From assembly GCA_026705465.1 (NCBI GenBank), contig JAPPAP010000019.1, positions 1-64,000 of the forward strand: a stretch of DNA of 64,000 bases. Direction: 5' to 3'. This document shows positions 27,304 to 36,008 of this stretch, piece after piece. Source of the stretch: a bacterium. Lineage in GTDB: Bacteria; Actinomycetota; Acidimicrobiia; Acidimicrobiales; Bin134. A program made the translations under genes and the position numbers. Below the pieces are notes generated by a model. It worked only from the letters and a program-made list of their open reading frames with translations, was not told the DNA's origin and ran no database searches. Positions within the stretch are counted from its first letter, which is position 1, and each line of letters begins with the position of its first letter.

Positions 27304-28062
27304 TCAGGGGATGAGGGTGATTTGGGAGTCGAGCCAGCCGAGGAGGATGGCGATGCAGCGGGGGTCGGAGTGGAGGCGGTGGCCAGCGCCGCTGATGATG
27401 CGCAGTCCGGCATCGCCGTGGGCGTCGGCAATGGCCCGGGCGTCAAGGGGCGACACCTCTCGGTCGTTGGAGCCGTGCAGCACCAGCATGGGCCGGGGAG
27501 CGATCTCGGCAGCACATCGGTCCACCTGGATCGACTGGGCGGAGTTGGCCCAGGAATCCACTGACTCAGGAAATCCCGGGGTGGAGATAATCTCGAGGGA
27601 ACGGGCATAGTCCACGACTCGAGAGGCATCAAGACCCCAGTGGGCGAAGTCCACCGGGGCTCCCATGGTGGCGACTCCCCTGACCTGAAGATCATCGCGA
27701 GTCACATAGGCAGCTAGCGCACCACCGATGCCGAATCCGGCCAACCACACCCCTTCCACTTTTTCAAGCCCGTTCAGATAGTCGACGGCGCTGCGGATGT
27801 CGTCGGTCCATCCGTCCAGCGAGAAATCTCCCTCACTGTCACCGCACCCCCGATAGTTGAGCACCAACGCAGTCCATTCCATGTTCTGGGCGATCCGGTC
27901 AGCCAGGGGATAGATCCGCTCAGCCGCCCTCGATCCCCCATTGGCCTCCGACGGAAATCCAGGACACAACACCACCCCAGGCAGCGCCCGCATTCGTCGG
28001 CTCTCCGGCACCGCCAGATGTCCGGCAAGCTTGAGCCCACCGGTGGTTTGCCAGTGCGTCAC
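27304..28062 (-). CDS. Alpha/beta hydrolase-fold protein lacking the nucleophile Ser
   Basis: 252 residues with the hydrolase core: PGVVLCPGFPSEANGG (oxyanion region), ALVLNYRGCGDSEGDF, VEGVWLAGFGIGGALAAYV, PMLVLHGSNDREVSPLDA (acid) and ISGAGHRLHSDPR (His). The nucleophile elbow GxSxG reads GFGIG, so the catalytic Ser is Gly, while Asp and His remain. It may be non-catalytic, or act through another residue. Last gene of a minus-strand run after the acyl-CoA dehydrogenase. Confidence 0.83.
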   Translation of the reverse strand: MTHWQTTGGLKLAGHLAVPESRRMRALPGVVLCPGFPSEANGGSRAAERIYPLADRIAQNMEWTALVLNYRGCGDSEGDFSLDGWTDDIRSAVDYLNGLEKVEGVWLAGFGIGGALAAYVTRDDLQVRGVATMGAPVDFAHWGLDASRVVDYARSLEIISTPGFPESVDSWANSAQSIQVDRCAAEIAPRPMLVLHGSNDREVSPLDARAIADAHGDAGLRIISGAGHRLHSDPRCIAILLGWLDSQITLIP

Positions 28063-28123
28063 GCTGTCCGCCCTCTGGTCACTTCAACCCCGCGCACTAG
28101 CCAACTGATCGAGGACCAGCAGG

Positions 28124-28315
28124 TCACACCGTCCGGGGCCTATAGCCGCGGTTCCGAGCCTCAGCCAGAGAGTCAGGTCCAAATACCAAGAACTGCTCGG
28201 ATGCCACCAGCTCCTCGATAACCGACTCGTCGTTGACGTCGTCCAGGTCGTACACCAACTGGGACCGCTTGTCCCCCACATACCGAAAGCCCTCCAACGA
28301 CCGCGGCCTGTCCAT
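28124..28315 (-). CDS. Small hypothetical protein (63 aa)
   Basis: Reads MDRPRSLEGFRYVGDKRSQL, VYDLDDVNDESVIEELV and FLVFGPDSLAEARNRGYRPR. Good codon pattern and an acidic, well-mixed composition suggest a real protein; ATG 28315 follows an AAGG-containing leader. It sits between the membrane protein and the hydrolase on the same strand. Function not recognised. Confidence 0.65.
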   Translation of the reverse strand: MDRPRSLEGFRYVGDKRSQLVYDLDDVNDESVIEELVASEQFLVFGPDSLAEARNRGYRPRTV

Positions 28316-28332
28316 CTCTAAACCGTACCGCC

Positions 28333-28788
28333 TTAATGGCCGGATTCTTCGGCTGGGGGGCCGAGTGCACCGATGTCTTCGAGGTACTGGCTCTCCAGGT
28401 CGAGCACTACCACCACGTCCAAGGCGTCGATGTCGCGGCCGGAGTCAGTGGCCTTGGCCAGCACGAAGTCCACCGAGTCGTCGTCGCTGGTCACCACTTC
28501 GTCGTTCTGGCCCTCCGCCTCCGTAGCAGTCACATCGCCCCGCCCATAGGTGGCCGACCCCCGCAGTCGCAGATGGTCCAACCGCCAAAGCAAAATCTCC
28601 TGCACGTCGTCGTAGCTCAACTTGGCCGACAGGGCGTCAGGCAAGCGCTCGGCCACGAAGTCCACCGCCTCGAACAGGTCGTACACCGCTCGAGCCCGGG
28701 TGTGGGCCAGACGAGAGGACACCCGCATCACCGCATAGGCGGCCAACCCGACCACCAAGACCGCGGCGACTATCAGTATGAGCGTCAG
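28333..28788 (-). CDS. Membrane-anchored hypothetical protein
   Basis: About 151 residues. One N-terminal membrane helix (LTLILIVAAVLVVGLAAYAV) is followed by RVSSRLAHTRARAVYDLFEA, VDFVAERLPDALSAKLSYDD and VQEILLWRLDHLRLRG, then an acidic C-terminal region (ALDVVVVLDLESQYLEDIG). The start is uncertain: there is no ATG/GTG/TTG before the helix, but a CTG at 28788 overlaps the stop of the acyl-CoA dehydrogenase (CTGA), which would suit coupled translation. Family not recognised. Confidence 0.65.
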   Translation of the reverse strand: MTLILIVAAVLVVGLAAYAVMRVSSRLAHTRARAVYDLFEAVDFVAERLPDALSAKLSYDDVQEILLWRLDHLRLRGSATYGRGDVTATEAEGQNDEVVTSDDDSVDFVLAKATDSGRDIDALDVVVVLDLESQYLEDIGALGPPAEESGH

Positions 28789-29900
28789 ATGCCGATGCGC
28801 TGAGCCAGCAGCTCGCGGTGATAGGTGGGATCGCCGAACAGCAACTCCGACGACTTGGCCCGCTTGAAATAGAGGTGAGCGGGATGCTCCCAAGTGAAGC
28901 CGATTCCGCCGTGGATCTGGATGTTCTCCGCCGAGGCGTGGAAATAGGCCTCCGAGCAGTAGGCCTTGGCCAGGCTGGCCACTGAGGGAAGCTCGTCGTT
29001 CAGCTCCGAGGCGCACCAGCCGGCGTAGTAGGCAGCCGACTTGGCCGACTCAACTTCCAGCAGCATGTCGGCGCACTTGTGCTTGATGGCCTGGAACGAA
29101 CCGATGGGCCGACCGAACTGCACCCGGTCTTTGGCGTACTGCACCGACATGTCCAAACACATCTGGGCGCCGCCCACCTGTTCGGCGGCCAGAGCCACCG
29201 CGGCCAGGTCGAGCACCCGCTCCAGCACGGCCCAGCCCCCGCCCTCGGCACCAATCAGCGTGACCGGGGTGTTGTCGAAGTCCAAGCGGGCCTGCTTGCG
29301 GGTCTGGTCCATGGTGGACAGAGCGGTACGGGTCAACCCGTCGGCATCGCTAGAACACCAGAACAAGCTCACCCCGCCGGCGGTGCGGGCGGCTACCAGC
29401 ACCACATCGGCAGTATGGCCGTCGATCACGAACATCTTGGTGCCGCTGATGCGCCAGCCGTCGCCGTCGGCAGCCGCCTCCACGGTGATGCCCGACTCGT
29501 CCCAGCGGCCGTTCTCTTCGGTGAAGGCCAGCGCGGCCACCGTCTCCCCACCGGCGATACCGGGCAGCAGGGCAGCTTTGGCCTCCTCGTCGCCACTGTG
29601 GATGAGGGCATTGGCGGCCAGCACCACGCTGGAGAAGAACGGCGCGCACAACAGCGCCCGGCCCATCTCCTCCAGAACCACGATCAGCTCGATGTAGCTG
29701 AAGCCGCTGCCCCCGTATTCCTCGGGGATGATGAGCCCCTGCAATCCGAGTTGCTCGGCCATCTGGTTCCAGACCGCATCGTCGTAGCCCTTCTCGGTGT
29801 CCATCTGCTCTCGGACCGCCGTTTCGGGGGATTTGTCCTCCAAGAACTGCCGGACGAAGCGCCGCAGCTCTTCCTGTTCCTCGCTAAAGGCAAAGTTCAC
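28785..29900 (-). CDS. Acyl-CoA dehydrogenase
   Basis: FAD enzyme oxidising acyl-CoA to enoyl-CoA; 371 residues. N-terminal helical domain (FAFSEEQEELRRFVRQFLED, LQGLIIPEEYGGSGFSYIE), the beta domain (LAFTEENGRWDES, WRISGTKMFVIDGHTADVVL) and the C-terminal helical domain (KDRVQFGRPIGSFQAIKHKC, IQIHGGIGFTWEHPAHLYF). The HGGIGFTWEH form resembles the many FadE paralogues of actinobacteria used for fatty acids, sterols or aromatics; substrate unknown. GTG 29900 is chosen (VNFAFSEEQEE). Divergent from the MBL gene. Confidence 0.9.
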   Translation of the reverse strand: MNFAFSEEQEELRRFVRQFLEDKSPETAVREQMDTEKGYDDAVWNQMAEQLGLQGLIIPEEYGGSGFSYIELIVVLEEMGRALLCAPFFSSVVLAANALIHSGDEEAKAALLPGIAGGETVAALAFTEENGRWDESGITVEAAADGDGWRISGTKMFVIDGHTADVVLVAARTAGGVSLFWCSSDADGLTRTALSTMDQTRKQARLDFDNTPVTLIGAEGGGWAVLERVLDLAAVALAAEQVGGAQMCLDMSVQYAKDRVQFGRPIGSFQAIKHKCADMLLEVESAKSAAYYAGWCASELNDELPSVASLAKAYCSEAYFHASAENIQIHGGIGFTWEHPAHLYFKRAKSSELLFGDPTYHRELLAQRIGI

Positions 29901-30013
29901 GGCTCTGTTTCTACTAGACCGCACTCCGTGTAGCCACGCCCGAACCTGTCACTGAGCCGCTACATAGGGCACAATCGGAGTTGCAACATGAGGCACCATC
30001 GAAAAGAGTCGCC

Positions 30014-30622
30014 ATGACCCTGCACTGGCAAGACACCCAGGCCGAGATCCACAAAGTGGTGGTGGGTCCGATGGACAACAACGTTTTCGTCGTCCGCTGC
30101 CGTGAAAGCGGCGACGCGGTACTGATCGATGCGGCCAATGAACACGAACTGCTGTTGGAGTTGTGCTCGTCGCTCGGGGTTCGCACCGTTCTGGAAACCC
30201 ACGGGCACTGGGACCACATCCAGGCCATCCCCGCGGTGCGCGACGCCGGCTACGAGGTGGGAGTGACGGCCGAGGACGCCGCCATGCTCGACTCCTACGA
30301 CTACCTGCTCGAGGACGAGTCGGTGATCGAGGTGGGCCGGCTCCGGCTGCACTGCATCCACACGCCGGGCCATACCCCGGGTTCGATGTCGTTCCGCCTG
30401 GAGGGCTCGCCCATATTGTTCTCGGGCGACACCCTCTTTCCCGGCGGACCGGGCGCCACCGGTTTCGAAGGCGGCGACTTCGACACCATCATCGAGTCCA
30501 TCGAACAGCGGATGTTCTCCCCGCTGCCCGCCGACACCCTGGTGCTGCCCGGCCATGGCGATCAGACCACCATCGGCACCGAGACTCCGCATCTTCAGGA
30601 GTGGATCGACCGGGGCTGGTAG
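30014..30622 (+). CDS. MBL-fold metallo-hydrolase (glyoxalase II-like)
   Basis: 202 residues. Metal motifs are complete: LETHGHWDHIQAI (HxHxDH), HTPGHTPGSMSFR, LFSGDTLFPGGPG and LPGHGDQTTIGTE. The N-terminus VVVGPMDNNVFVVRC and the length match the small glyoxalase II-like hydrolases acting on thioesters. ATG 30014 has AAAAGAG upstream. It lies just before the suf genes but with a 70-bp gap. Confidence 0.88.
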   Translation: MTLHWQDTQAEIHKVVVGPMDNNVFVVRCRESGDAVLIDAANEHELLLELCSSLGVRTVLETHGHWDHIQAIPAVRDAGYEVGVTAEDAAMLDSYDYLLEDESVIEVGRLRLHCIHTPGHTPGSMSFRLEGSPILFSGDTLFPGGPGATGFEGGDFDTIIESIEQRMFSPLPADTLVLPGHGDQTTIGTETPHLQEWIDRGW

Positions 30623-30692
30623 GCCGTTACTCGACCAGCGTTCCCGCTTTCCGGTGGTAGAGAGGGCATCTCCCCCGGCGTAGAATGATCTG

Positions 30693-31451
30693 GTGAGCCG
30701 CCCCGAGGCCCCTCTGTTCGAGGTCGAAAACCTGCACGTCGCCACGGCGGAAGACGGCATCCCCATCCTGTCGGGTATCGACCTCACCGTTCGAGCGGGT
30801 GAAGTACACGCCCTCATGGGGCCCAACGGCTCGGGCAAGTCGACCTTGGCCAGCGCCCTTTTGGCCAGCCCGGAATACGAGGTGACCGGGGGGCGGATCC
30901 GCTTCAAGGGCGACGACATCACCGATTGGCCCGCCGACGTTCGGGGAAAGGCCGGGCTGTTCCTGGCCTTCCAATACCCCCAAGAGTTCCCCGGCGTGTC
31001 GGTGATGAACTTCCTGCGCCAGGCCCTGTCGGCCCGCAAGGGCATCGACTTGTCGGTTCTGGAATTGCGGCTGGCGGTGATGGAATGGATGGAGCGGTTC
31101 GACATGGATCCGTCGTTCGCCGACCGCTACCTCAACGACGGGTTCTCGGGGGGCGAGAAGAAGCGCAATGAGGTACTCCAGTTGGCCATTTTGGAGCCGG
31201 AGATGGCCATTTTGGACGAGACCGACTCCGGCTTGGACATCGACGCCCTCAAGATCGTGGCAAGCGGAGTGCAGGAAGTGATGACCTCCCGACCGGAGAT
31301 GGGGGTGCTGGCCATCACCCACTTCCGCCGCTTGCTGGATCATCTGAAGCCCGATCACGTCCACATCCTGATGAACGGCAAGATCGCAGCCAGCGGCGGT
31401 TTTGAATTGGCCGCGCAACTCGATGCCGAGGGGTACGAGGCATGGCGTTAG
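30693..31451 (+). CDS. sufC: Fe-S cluster assembly ATPase SufC (copy 1)
   Basis: ABC-type ATPase of the SUF system; 252 residues. Walker A MGPNGSGKSTLASALL, Q-loop LFLAFQYPQEFPGVSVMNFL, signature DGFSGGEKKRNEVLQLAI, Walker B EMAILDETDSGLDIDAL and H-loop LAITHFRRLL are intact, and DETDSGLDIDALK is the SufC-specific form. GTG start at 30693. It overlaps sufS by ten bases. A second complete sufC lies at 37937-38743 in the opposite suf set, so the two are paralogues. Confidence 0.95.
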   Translation: MSRPEAPLFEVENLHVATAEDGIPILSGIDLTVRAGEVHALMGPNGSGKSTLASALLASPEYEVTGGRIRFKGDDITDWPADVRGKAGLFLAFQYPQEFPGVSVMNFLRQALSARKGIDLSVLELRLAVMEWMERFDMDPSFADRYLNDGFSGGEKKRNEVLQLAILEPEMAILDETDSGLDIDALKIVASGVQEVMTSRPEMGVLAITHFRRLLDHLKPDHVHILMNGKIAASGGFELAAQLDAEGYEAWR

Positions 31452-32674
31452 ACCCAGCCACCATCCGAGACGACTTTCCGATCATGTGCCGGCAGGTACA
31501 TGGGCGCCGCTTGGTGTATCTCGATTCAGCCGCCACGTCTCACAAGCCCAGACCGGTGATCGACGCCGTTACCGACTACTACGAGCGCTTCAACTCCAAC
31601 GTCCACCGGGGCTCCTACCAACTGGCGGTGGAGGCCACCGAGGCGCTGGAGCAGGCCCGGGCCAAAGTCGCCCAGTTCATCGGGGCCTCTCAGGACTCAG
31701 AGATCGTCTTCGCCAAGAATGCCACCGAGGCCATCAACCTGGTGGCCCGAACCTGGGGCCGGGCCAACCTGGGGCCGGGCGATCCCGTAGTCATCACCGA
31801 ATTGGAGCACCACGCCAACATCGTCCCCTGGCACATGCTGACCGCCGAACAGGGCATCGAGCTGCGCTGGATCCCCATCCGCAGCGATGGCCATCTCGAC
31901 TTGACCGATCTCGACCGTCTGCTCGACGGCGCCCGGCTGCTGAGCGTGGCCGCGGTGTCCAATGTGCTAGGCACCATCAACCCAATCCGGCAGCTGGCTG
32001 ACGCGGCCCACGAGGCTGGAGCGCTGATGATGGTGGACGCCAGCCAATACACCCCGCATCTGCCCACTGATGTGGCCGAGATGGGAGCCGACTTTGTGGC
32101 ATTCACCGGCCACAAGATGTGCGGTCCCACTGGGATCGGGGTGCTGTGGGCCAAGTCGGAGCTGCTGGAGGCCATGCCGCCATTTCTGGGCGGGGGTGAG
32201 ATGATCCTGAACGTGACCAAGGAGGGGTTCAGCACCGCCGCGGTCCCGTGGAAGTTCGAGGCTGGCACCCCGCCCATCGCCGAGGCCGTCGGGCTGGGAG
32301 CAGCGGTGGACTATCTGACCGGTCTGGGCATGGAGCAGGTTCGGGAGCACGAGGTGGCCCTTACCGGCTATGCCCTGCGCACCTTGAACCAGCGCTACGG
32401 CGACGACATCATCATCCACGGGCCCACTGAGCCCGCTGAGCGGGGTGGAGTGCTCTCGTTTGAGTACAAGGGGATCCATCCCCACGATGTGGCCCAGGTG
32501 TTGGACCGTTCAGCGGTGTGCGTGCGGGCCGGCCACCATTGCGCCAAACCGTTGATGCGGGTACTGGGGTGCAGCGCCACCAGCCGGGCATCGATGTACG
32601 TGTATAACGACGAATCAGATGTGGATGCCCTGGCCGACGCCCTAGCCGATGCCGACGCCTTCTTTATTGAGTGA
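31442..32674 (+). CDS. sufS: Cysteine desulfurase SufS (type II)
   Basis: PLP enzyme that supplies sulfur from cysteine; 410 residues. Motifs: FPIMCRQVHGRRLVYLDSAA, FAKNATEAINLVA, ITELEHHANIVPWHML, MVDASQYTPHLPTDV, FTGHKMCGPTGIGVLW (PLP Lys in GHK) and VCVRAGHHCAKPLM (catalytic Cys). C-terminal SRASMYVYNDESDVDAL. Overlaps sufC and is followed, 64 bases on, by sufU, its usual partner. Confidence 0.97.
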   Translation: MALDPATIRDDFPIMCRQVHGRRLVYLDSAATSHKPRPVIDAVTDYYERFNSNVHRGSYQLAVEATEALEQARAKVAQFIGASQDSEIVFAKNATEAINLVARTWGRANLGPGDPVVITELEHHANIVPWHMLTAEQGIELRWIPIRSDGHLDLTDLDRLLDGARLLSVAAVSNVLGTINPIRQLADAAHEAGALMMVDASQYTPHLPTDVAEMGADFVAFTGHKMCGPTGIGVLWAKSELLEAMPPFLGGGEMILNVTKEGFSTAAVPWKFEAGTPPIAEAVGLGAAVDYLTGLGMEQVREHEVALTGYALRTLNQRYGDDIIIHGPTEPAERGGVLSFEYKGIHPHDVAQVLDRSAVCVRAGHHCAKPLMRVLGCSATSRASMYVYNDESDVDALADALADADAFFIE

Positions 32675-32738
32675 AGTCTTGAATGCAGAATGACTGCATA
32701 TCGCTGAGCCCACGCCCGTAGACTGTTGAACCGTCGCC

Positions 32739-33209
32739 ATGCCTGATCTTGAAGACCTCTATCGCGAGATCATCCTTGATCACTACCGCAATCCCCGCAA
32801 TCGGGGTGAGCTGGACAGCCCTCCCGCGACTCGGGCCGAGGGGTTCAACCCTCTGTGCGGCGACGAGGTGATCGTCTATGTGCAACTGGCCGACGGCGTG
32901 ATCGACGACATCAAGTTCGGCGGCCAGGGCTGCTCTATCAGCCAGGCCTCGTCGTCGATGATGTCGGCCATCGTCAAGGGCCGCACCACCGAGGAGCTGC
33001 ACCGGCTCAACCGGGCATTCAAGTCCATGATGTCCATCGAGCCTGACCCCGATGACCCGGCGCCCGTCAATGGCAGCGGCGCCGACATCAAACTTGGCGA
33101 TTTGGAAGCCCTTAAGGGCGTGGTCAAGTTCCCCGTCCGGATCAAGTGCGCCACCCTGTCGTGGCACACCCTCATCCAAGCCGTCGAAGAAGCCCAGGCC
33201 ACCGCCTGA
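32739..33209 (+). CDS. sufU: SufU sulfur-transfer protein
   Basis: Zinc protein that accepts sulfur from SufS; 156 residues. Motifs: LYREIILDHYRNPRNRGEL, FNPLCGDEVIVY (Cys-Gly-Asp), FGGQGCSISQASSSMM and RIKCATLSWHTL, giving the three cysteines and Asp that bind zinc. The insert between the second and third Cys is that of SufU rather than IscU. ATG 32739. Last gene of this plus-strand suf set. Confidence 0.95.
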   Translation: MPDLEDLYREIILDHYRNPRNRGELDSPPATRAEGFNPLCGDEVIVYVQLADGVIDDIKFGGQGCSISQASSSMMSAIVKGRTTEELHRLNRAFKSMMSIEPDPDDPAPVNGSGADIKLGDLEALKGVVKFPVRIKCATLSWHTLIQAVEEAQATA

Positions 33210-33302
33210 CTAGGCCAGGCTGTTCCATCTTGAACGGTCATTCAACGCTGTTAGCTTGAAATCCGTGCTGCGGCGCCGTTTTCCAATCCAAGACGACGTC
33301 CA

Positions 33303-34430
33303 ATGAGCGAAGAGCCTGTTGTCGACATCGCACAGGGTTGGCACCCTGACCCCAGTGCTTCGCTCTCGCTGCACGCCGATGCCTACACCGAGAAGCGGTG
33401 GTTCGACGCAGACCAATCGGCAATCATCGGCCGGACGTGGCAGTGGATCTGTCATGGCGAGAAGCTCCGCGACCGGGGCAGCTTTCTGGCCGAAACCATC
33501 GCCGAGCACCCGATTCTCGCCATCCGCGGAATCGACGGCGAGCTGCGGGCGTTTTACAACGTGTGCCAGCACCGGGCCCACGAGCTTGTCGTGGGCGAGG
33601 GGCAACTGAAGAACCTGGTGTGCCCCTATCACGGATGGTCCTATGACCTGTCGGGCCAGCTTCAAGCCGCTCGTCACACCAGTCACCTTGTGGACTTCGA
33701 CACTACTCAGATCTGCCTCGACCCGGTGCAGATCACGGAATTCGGTGGGTTCGTCTACGTCAACCTCGACCCGGAGGCCGCTCCCCTAGAGGAGCAGTCG
33801 GGCTACTTGGGAGCTGAGATCGCCCACTGGGCCCCCGATGTGGAGCAGCTCACCTTCGCCCATCGCCTCTCCTACACGATCAACAGCAACTGGAAGAACG
33901 TCGTCGACAACTTCCTGGAGTGCTACCACTGCCACAACGCCCACGAGGACTTCGTGTCGCTGGTGGACATGGACACCTATGTGGTGACCACTTACGGCAT
34001 CTACTCCAGCCACATGGCCGAGGCGGGCAAGGCCGCCAACACCGCCTATGACGTGAGCGAGGCCACGGTGACCGACCACGCGGTGTGGTGGCTGTGGCCC
34101 AACACCTGCATGATGCGATACCCGGGCCGGGGCAACTTCATCGTGTTGAAGATCATCCCCGTCGCCCCCGATCTCACTTATGAGACCTACGACTTCTTCT
34201 TGGAGACTGCTGAGCCCAACGAAGCCGAGCTGGAGTCGATCCGCTATCTCGACGATGTGCTTCAGGTGGAGGACATCAACTTGGTGGAGAGCGTGCAGCG
34301 GGGCATGTCGACGCCAGCGTTTGAGCAGGGTCGGATTGTCAACGACCCCAGCGGGTCGGGCCTCTCCGAGCACGCCGTGCATCACTTCCACGGGCTTGTG
34401 CTGGACGCTTACCGACGAGCCGCATCATGA
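33303..34430 (+). CDS. Rieske-type aromatic ring-hydroxylating / N-demethylating oxygenase alpha subunit
   Basis: 375 residues. N-terminal Rieske domain with CQHRAHELVVG and LVCPYHGWSYDLSG (CxH...CxxH), then the catalytic domain with NWKNVVDNFLECYHCHNAHE carrying the 2-His mononuclear iron site. The single-subunit layout and the DNFLECYHC form resemble the carnitine, betaine and stachydrine oxygenases more than biphenyl-type enzymes (inference). No reductase gene is adjacent; the flavin reductase at 42710 is of another type. ATG 33303. Overlaps the next gene by ATGA. Confidence 0.88.
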   Translation: MSEEPVVDIAQGWHPDPSASLSLHADAYTEKRWFDADQSAIIGRTWQWICHGEKLRDRGSFLAETIAEHPILAIRGIDGELRAFYNVCQHRAHELVVGEGQLKNLVCPYHGWSYDLSGQLQAARHTSHLVDFDTTQICLDPVQITEFGGFVYVNLDPEAAPLEEQSGYLGAEIAHWAPDVEQLTFAHRLSYTINSNWKNVVDNFLECYHCHNAHEDFVSLVDMDTYVVTTYGIYSSHMAEAGKAANTAYDVSEATVTDHAVWWLWPNTCMMRYPGRGNFIVLKIIPVAPDLTYETYDFFLETAEPNEAELESIRYLDDVLQVEDINLVESVQRGMSTPAFEQGRIVNDPSGSGLSEHAVHHFHGLVLDAYRRAAS

Positions 34431-34981
34431 CCGGGACGCTTGATGCCCACGCCGAAGTGGTAATCGTGTCGGGCCCGCCAGGCTCGGGGAAGACGACTGT
34501 GAGCGCCGCTCTCGCTTCGGATTATGAGCGAGGTGTCCATCTGGAGTCGGACTGGTTCTATAGGTCCATCCGGTCGGGTTTTGTTGCACCATGGCTACCG
34601 GACGCGCACAGCCAGAATGCCGCGGTAATGGTGGCCGCCGCGGACGCTGCCGCAGCATATGCCGATGCCGGCTATTCGGTTGTGTGGGACGGAATCGTCG
34701 GGCCGTGGTTTCTGGATCAAGTTGCCCGACGTCTTGAGGCCCGTGAGATCGGTGTGCAGTATCTCGTTCTGCGACCCAGGCGTGTGACGGCCTCGCATCG
34801 AGTGCGGGGGCGTGGGGACACGCCCGAATCCTCCGGCGCCGAAACCATGTACGACGAGTTCGCCGACCTGGGAGAGTTCGAGCCCCATGTCATCTCGTCG
34901 GACGCACCGGCCGAGGAAGTCATCGAGGCATGCAGAGCCGCCCTCGCCGATGGCAGCCTCAGGGTGAAGCTTGACTCTTGA
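34427..34981 (+). CDS. P-loop AAA-family kinase-like protein
   Basis: 184 residues. Walker A VIVSGPPGSGKTTVSAALA at the N-terminus, VHLESDWFYRSIRSG (a D-x-F substrate-site pattern as in small-molecule kinases), YSVVWDGIVGPWFLDQV (Walker B-like Asp), LVLRPRRVTASHRVRGRGD (lid arginines) and DEFADLGEFEPHVIS. This is the layout of adenylylsulfate/shikimate-type kinases of unknown substrate. Overlaps the Rieske oxygenase stop by ATGA. Confidence 0.78.
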   Translation: MTGTLDAHAEVVIVSGPPGSGKTTVSAALASDYERGVHLESDWFYRSIRSGFVAPWLPDAHSQNAAVMVAAADAAAAYADAGYSVVWDGIVGPWFLDQVARRLEAREIGVQYLVLRPRRVTASHRVRGRGDTPESSGAETMYDEFADLGEFEPHVISSDAPAEEVIEACRAALADGSLRVKLDS

Positions 34982-35094
34982 TCCGCCTATCACCAGCCGG
35001 TCTCGGTGAAAGCAGGCTTGGCTGAAGACTGGTTGTCGTCTTGCGGAATCAGCGCGGTGAACGGTAGCTGCCTGACTACGGTCTTGACATCAAA

Positions 35095-35898
35095 GTGCGA
35101 GATGCAAAGGCAGAAGATCTGGAGGAGGTCATCCGTCTGACCTCCGCGACGAGGCGGCAGTTGGCCGCGTGGTCGCCGGTGTACTTTCGGCCACGGGAAG
35201 GGGCTGATGCGGCTCATGCGCAGTTCCTGGAGTTCGTCGTTGGGTCTCCCGATCAGAAGGCCAGCGTCTTTGTGATCGATGACTCTGTTGTCGGATTCTT
35301 CCGGCAGGCCGGCCTTTCCCAATACGTCTGGGTAGATGATCTGTGCCTGCGGGAACCGGGTCTCTGGGATGAGGCAGCTAGGACTTTGGTCGAATACATG
35401 GGGTCGACGTCGTGGGTGACGTGTGTCTCCCCCTACGACGCCGAGCGTGTTGAGGCGCTCACTTCTTCTGGTCTCGCGCCAATCTCGACGTATTGGAGCA
35501 AGTCCCTGAAGGACGGCCCATCTAACCCTGAAATCGAGGCAGCTCCTACCGTCCCCGAACAACGCCCAGCTGGCCCAGAACACACTTTTGGAGGGGTTGC
35601 CTTCGATCCCGCGATCCCTGGAGCGTTGGTGGCTGGCGACCAAGACGGCAACTACGCCATAGGATCTCCCAGCGTCGAACCGCCGATCTACGACCCCGGC
35701 GGACCCACCTGCGTGGTCGACCAACTCGGCGGCCCCGATCGAGGTGTCGCATTAGACGTGGCGCAATCAGCAGCCGCCGCCCGCGGCGATTCTCAGCTCG
35801 TTGTGGTCTTGGCCAGCGACGATAGGGAGCTTCGAAGGGACCTCGAAGCCAAGAGTTTTCAGCTCCAGGTTGTACTGCTGGCTTGGCAAGGGCCTTGA
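35095..35898 (+). CDS. GNAT-family acetyltransferase-like protein
   Basis: 267 residues. The first half has GNAT order: VRDAKAEDLEEVIRLT, then ASVFVIDDSVVGFFRQAGL, YVWVDDLCLREPGLWDEAAR (strand 4 and acetyl-CoA loop region) and VSPYDAERVEALTSSGL. The second half repeats a shorter, degenerate version (PTCVVDQLGG, DSQLVVVLASDDRELRRDLE, KSFQLQVVLLAW), suggesting tandem GNAT folds. GTG 35095 is used; the frame extends only to a TAG at ~35066. Base composition is less GC-rich than its neighbours. Substrate unknown. Confidence 0.7.
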   Translation: MRDAKAEDLEEVIRLTSATRRQLAAWSPVYFRPREGADAAHAQFLEFVVGSPDQKASVFVIDDSVVGFFRQAGLSQYVWVDDLCLREPGLWDEAARTLVEYMGSTSWVTCVSPYDAERVEALTSSGLAPISTYWSKSLKDGPSNPEIEAAPTVPEQRPAGPEHTFGGVAFDPAIPGALVAGDQDGNYAIGSPSVEPPIYDPGGPTCVVDQLGGPDRGVALDVAQSAAAARGDSQLVVVLASDDRELRRDLEAKSFQLQVVLLAWQGP

Positions 35899-36008
35899 CC
35901 CGAGCACCTTTACATATTTTGTGATTGTTGTTGCCATTTTTTGATTGTTTCTAAGATTTTTTCTGTTTTCACACGATATTCAGGGGCTTATTGTCACTGG
36001 TCGCCGGT
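35899..36008 (+). other. AT-rich gap before the HNH gene
   Basis: A 110-bp stretch with long T-runs (for example CATTTTTTGATTGTTTC and AAGATTTTTTCTG), strikingly AT-rich against the GC-rich background. It could hold the terminator region of the GNAT gene and the promoter of the HNH gene. DUF222-HNH genes are often carried by mobile segments; no terminal repeats could be seen. Confidence 0.4.

Noticed and set aside
34990..35724. 244-codon minus-strand frame
   Set aside because: Antisense to the GNAT gene; composition is that of a shadow frame in GC-rich DNA.
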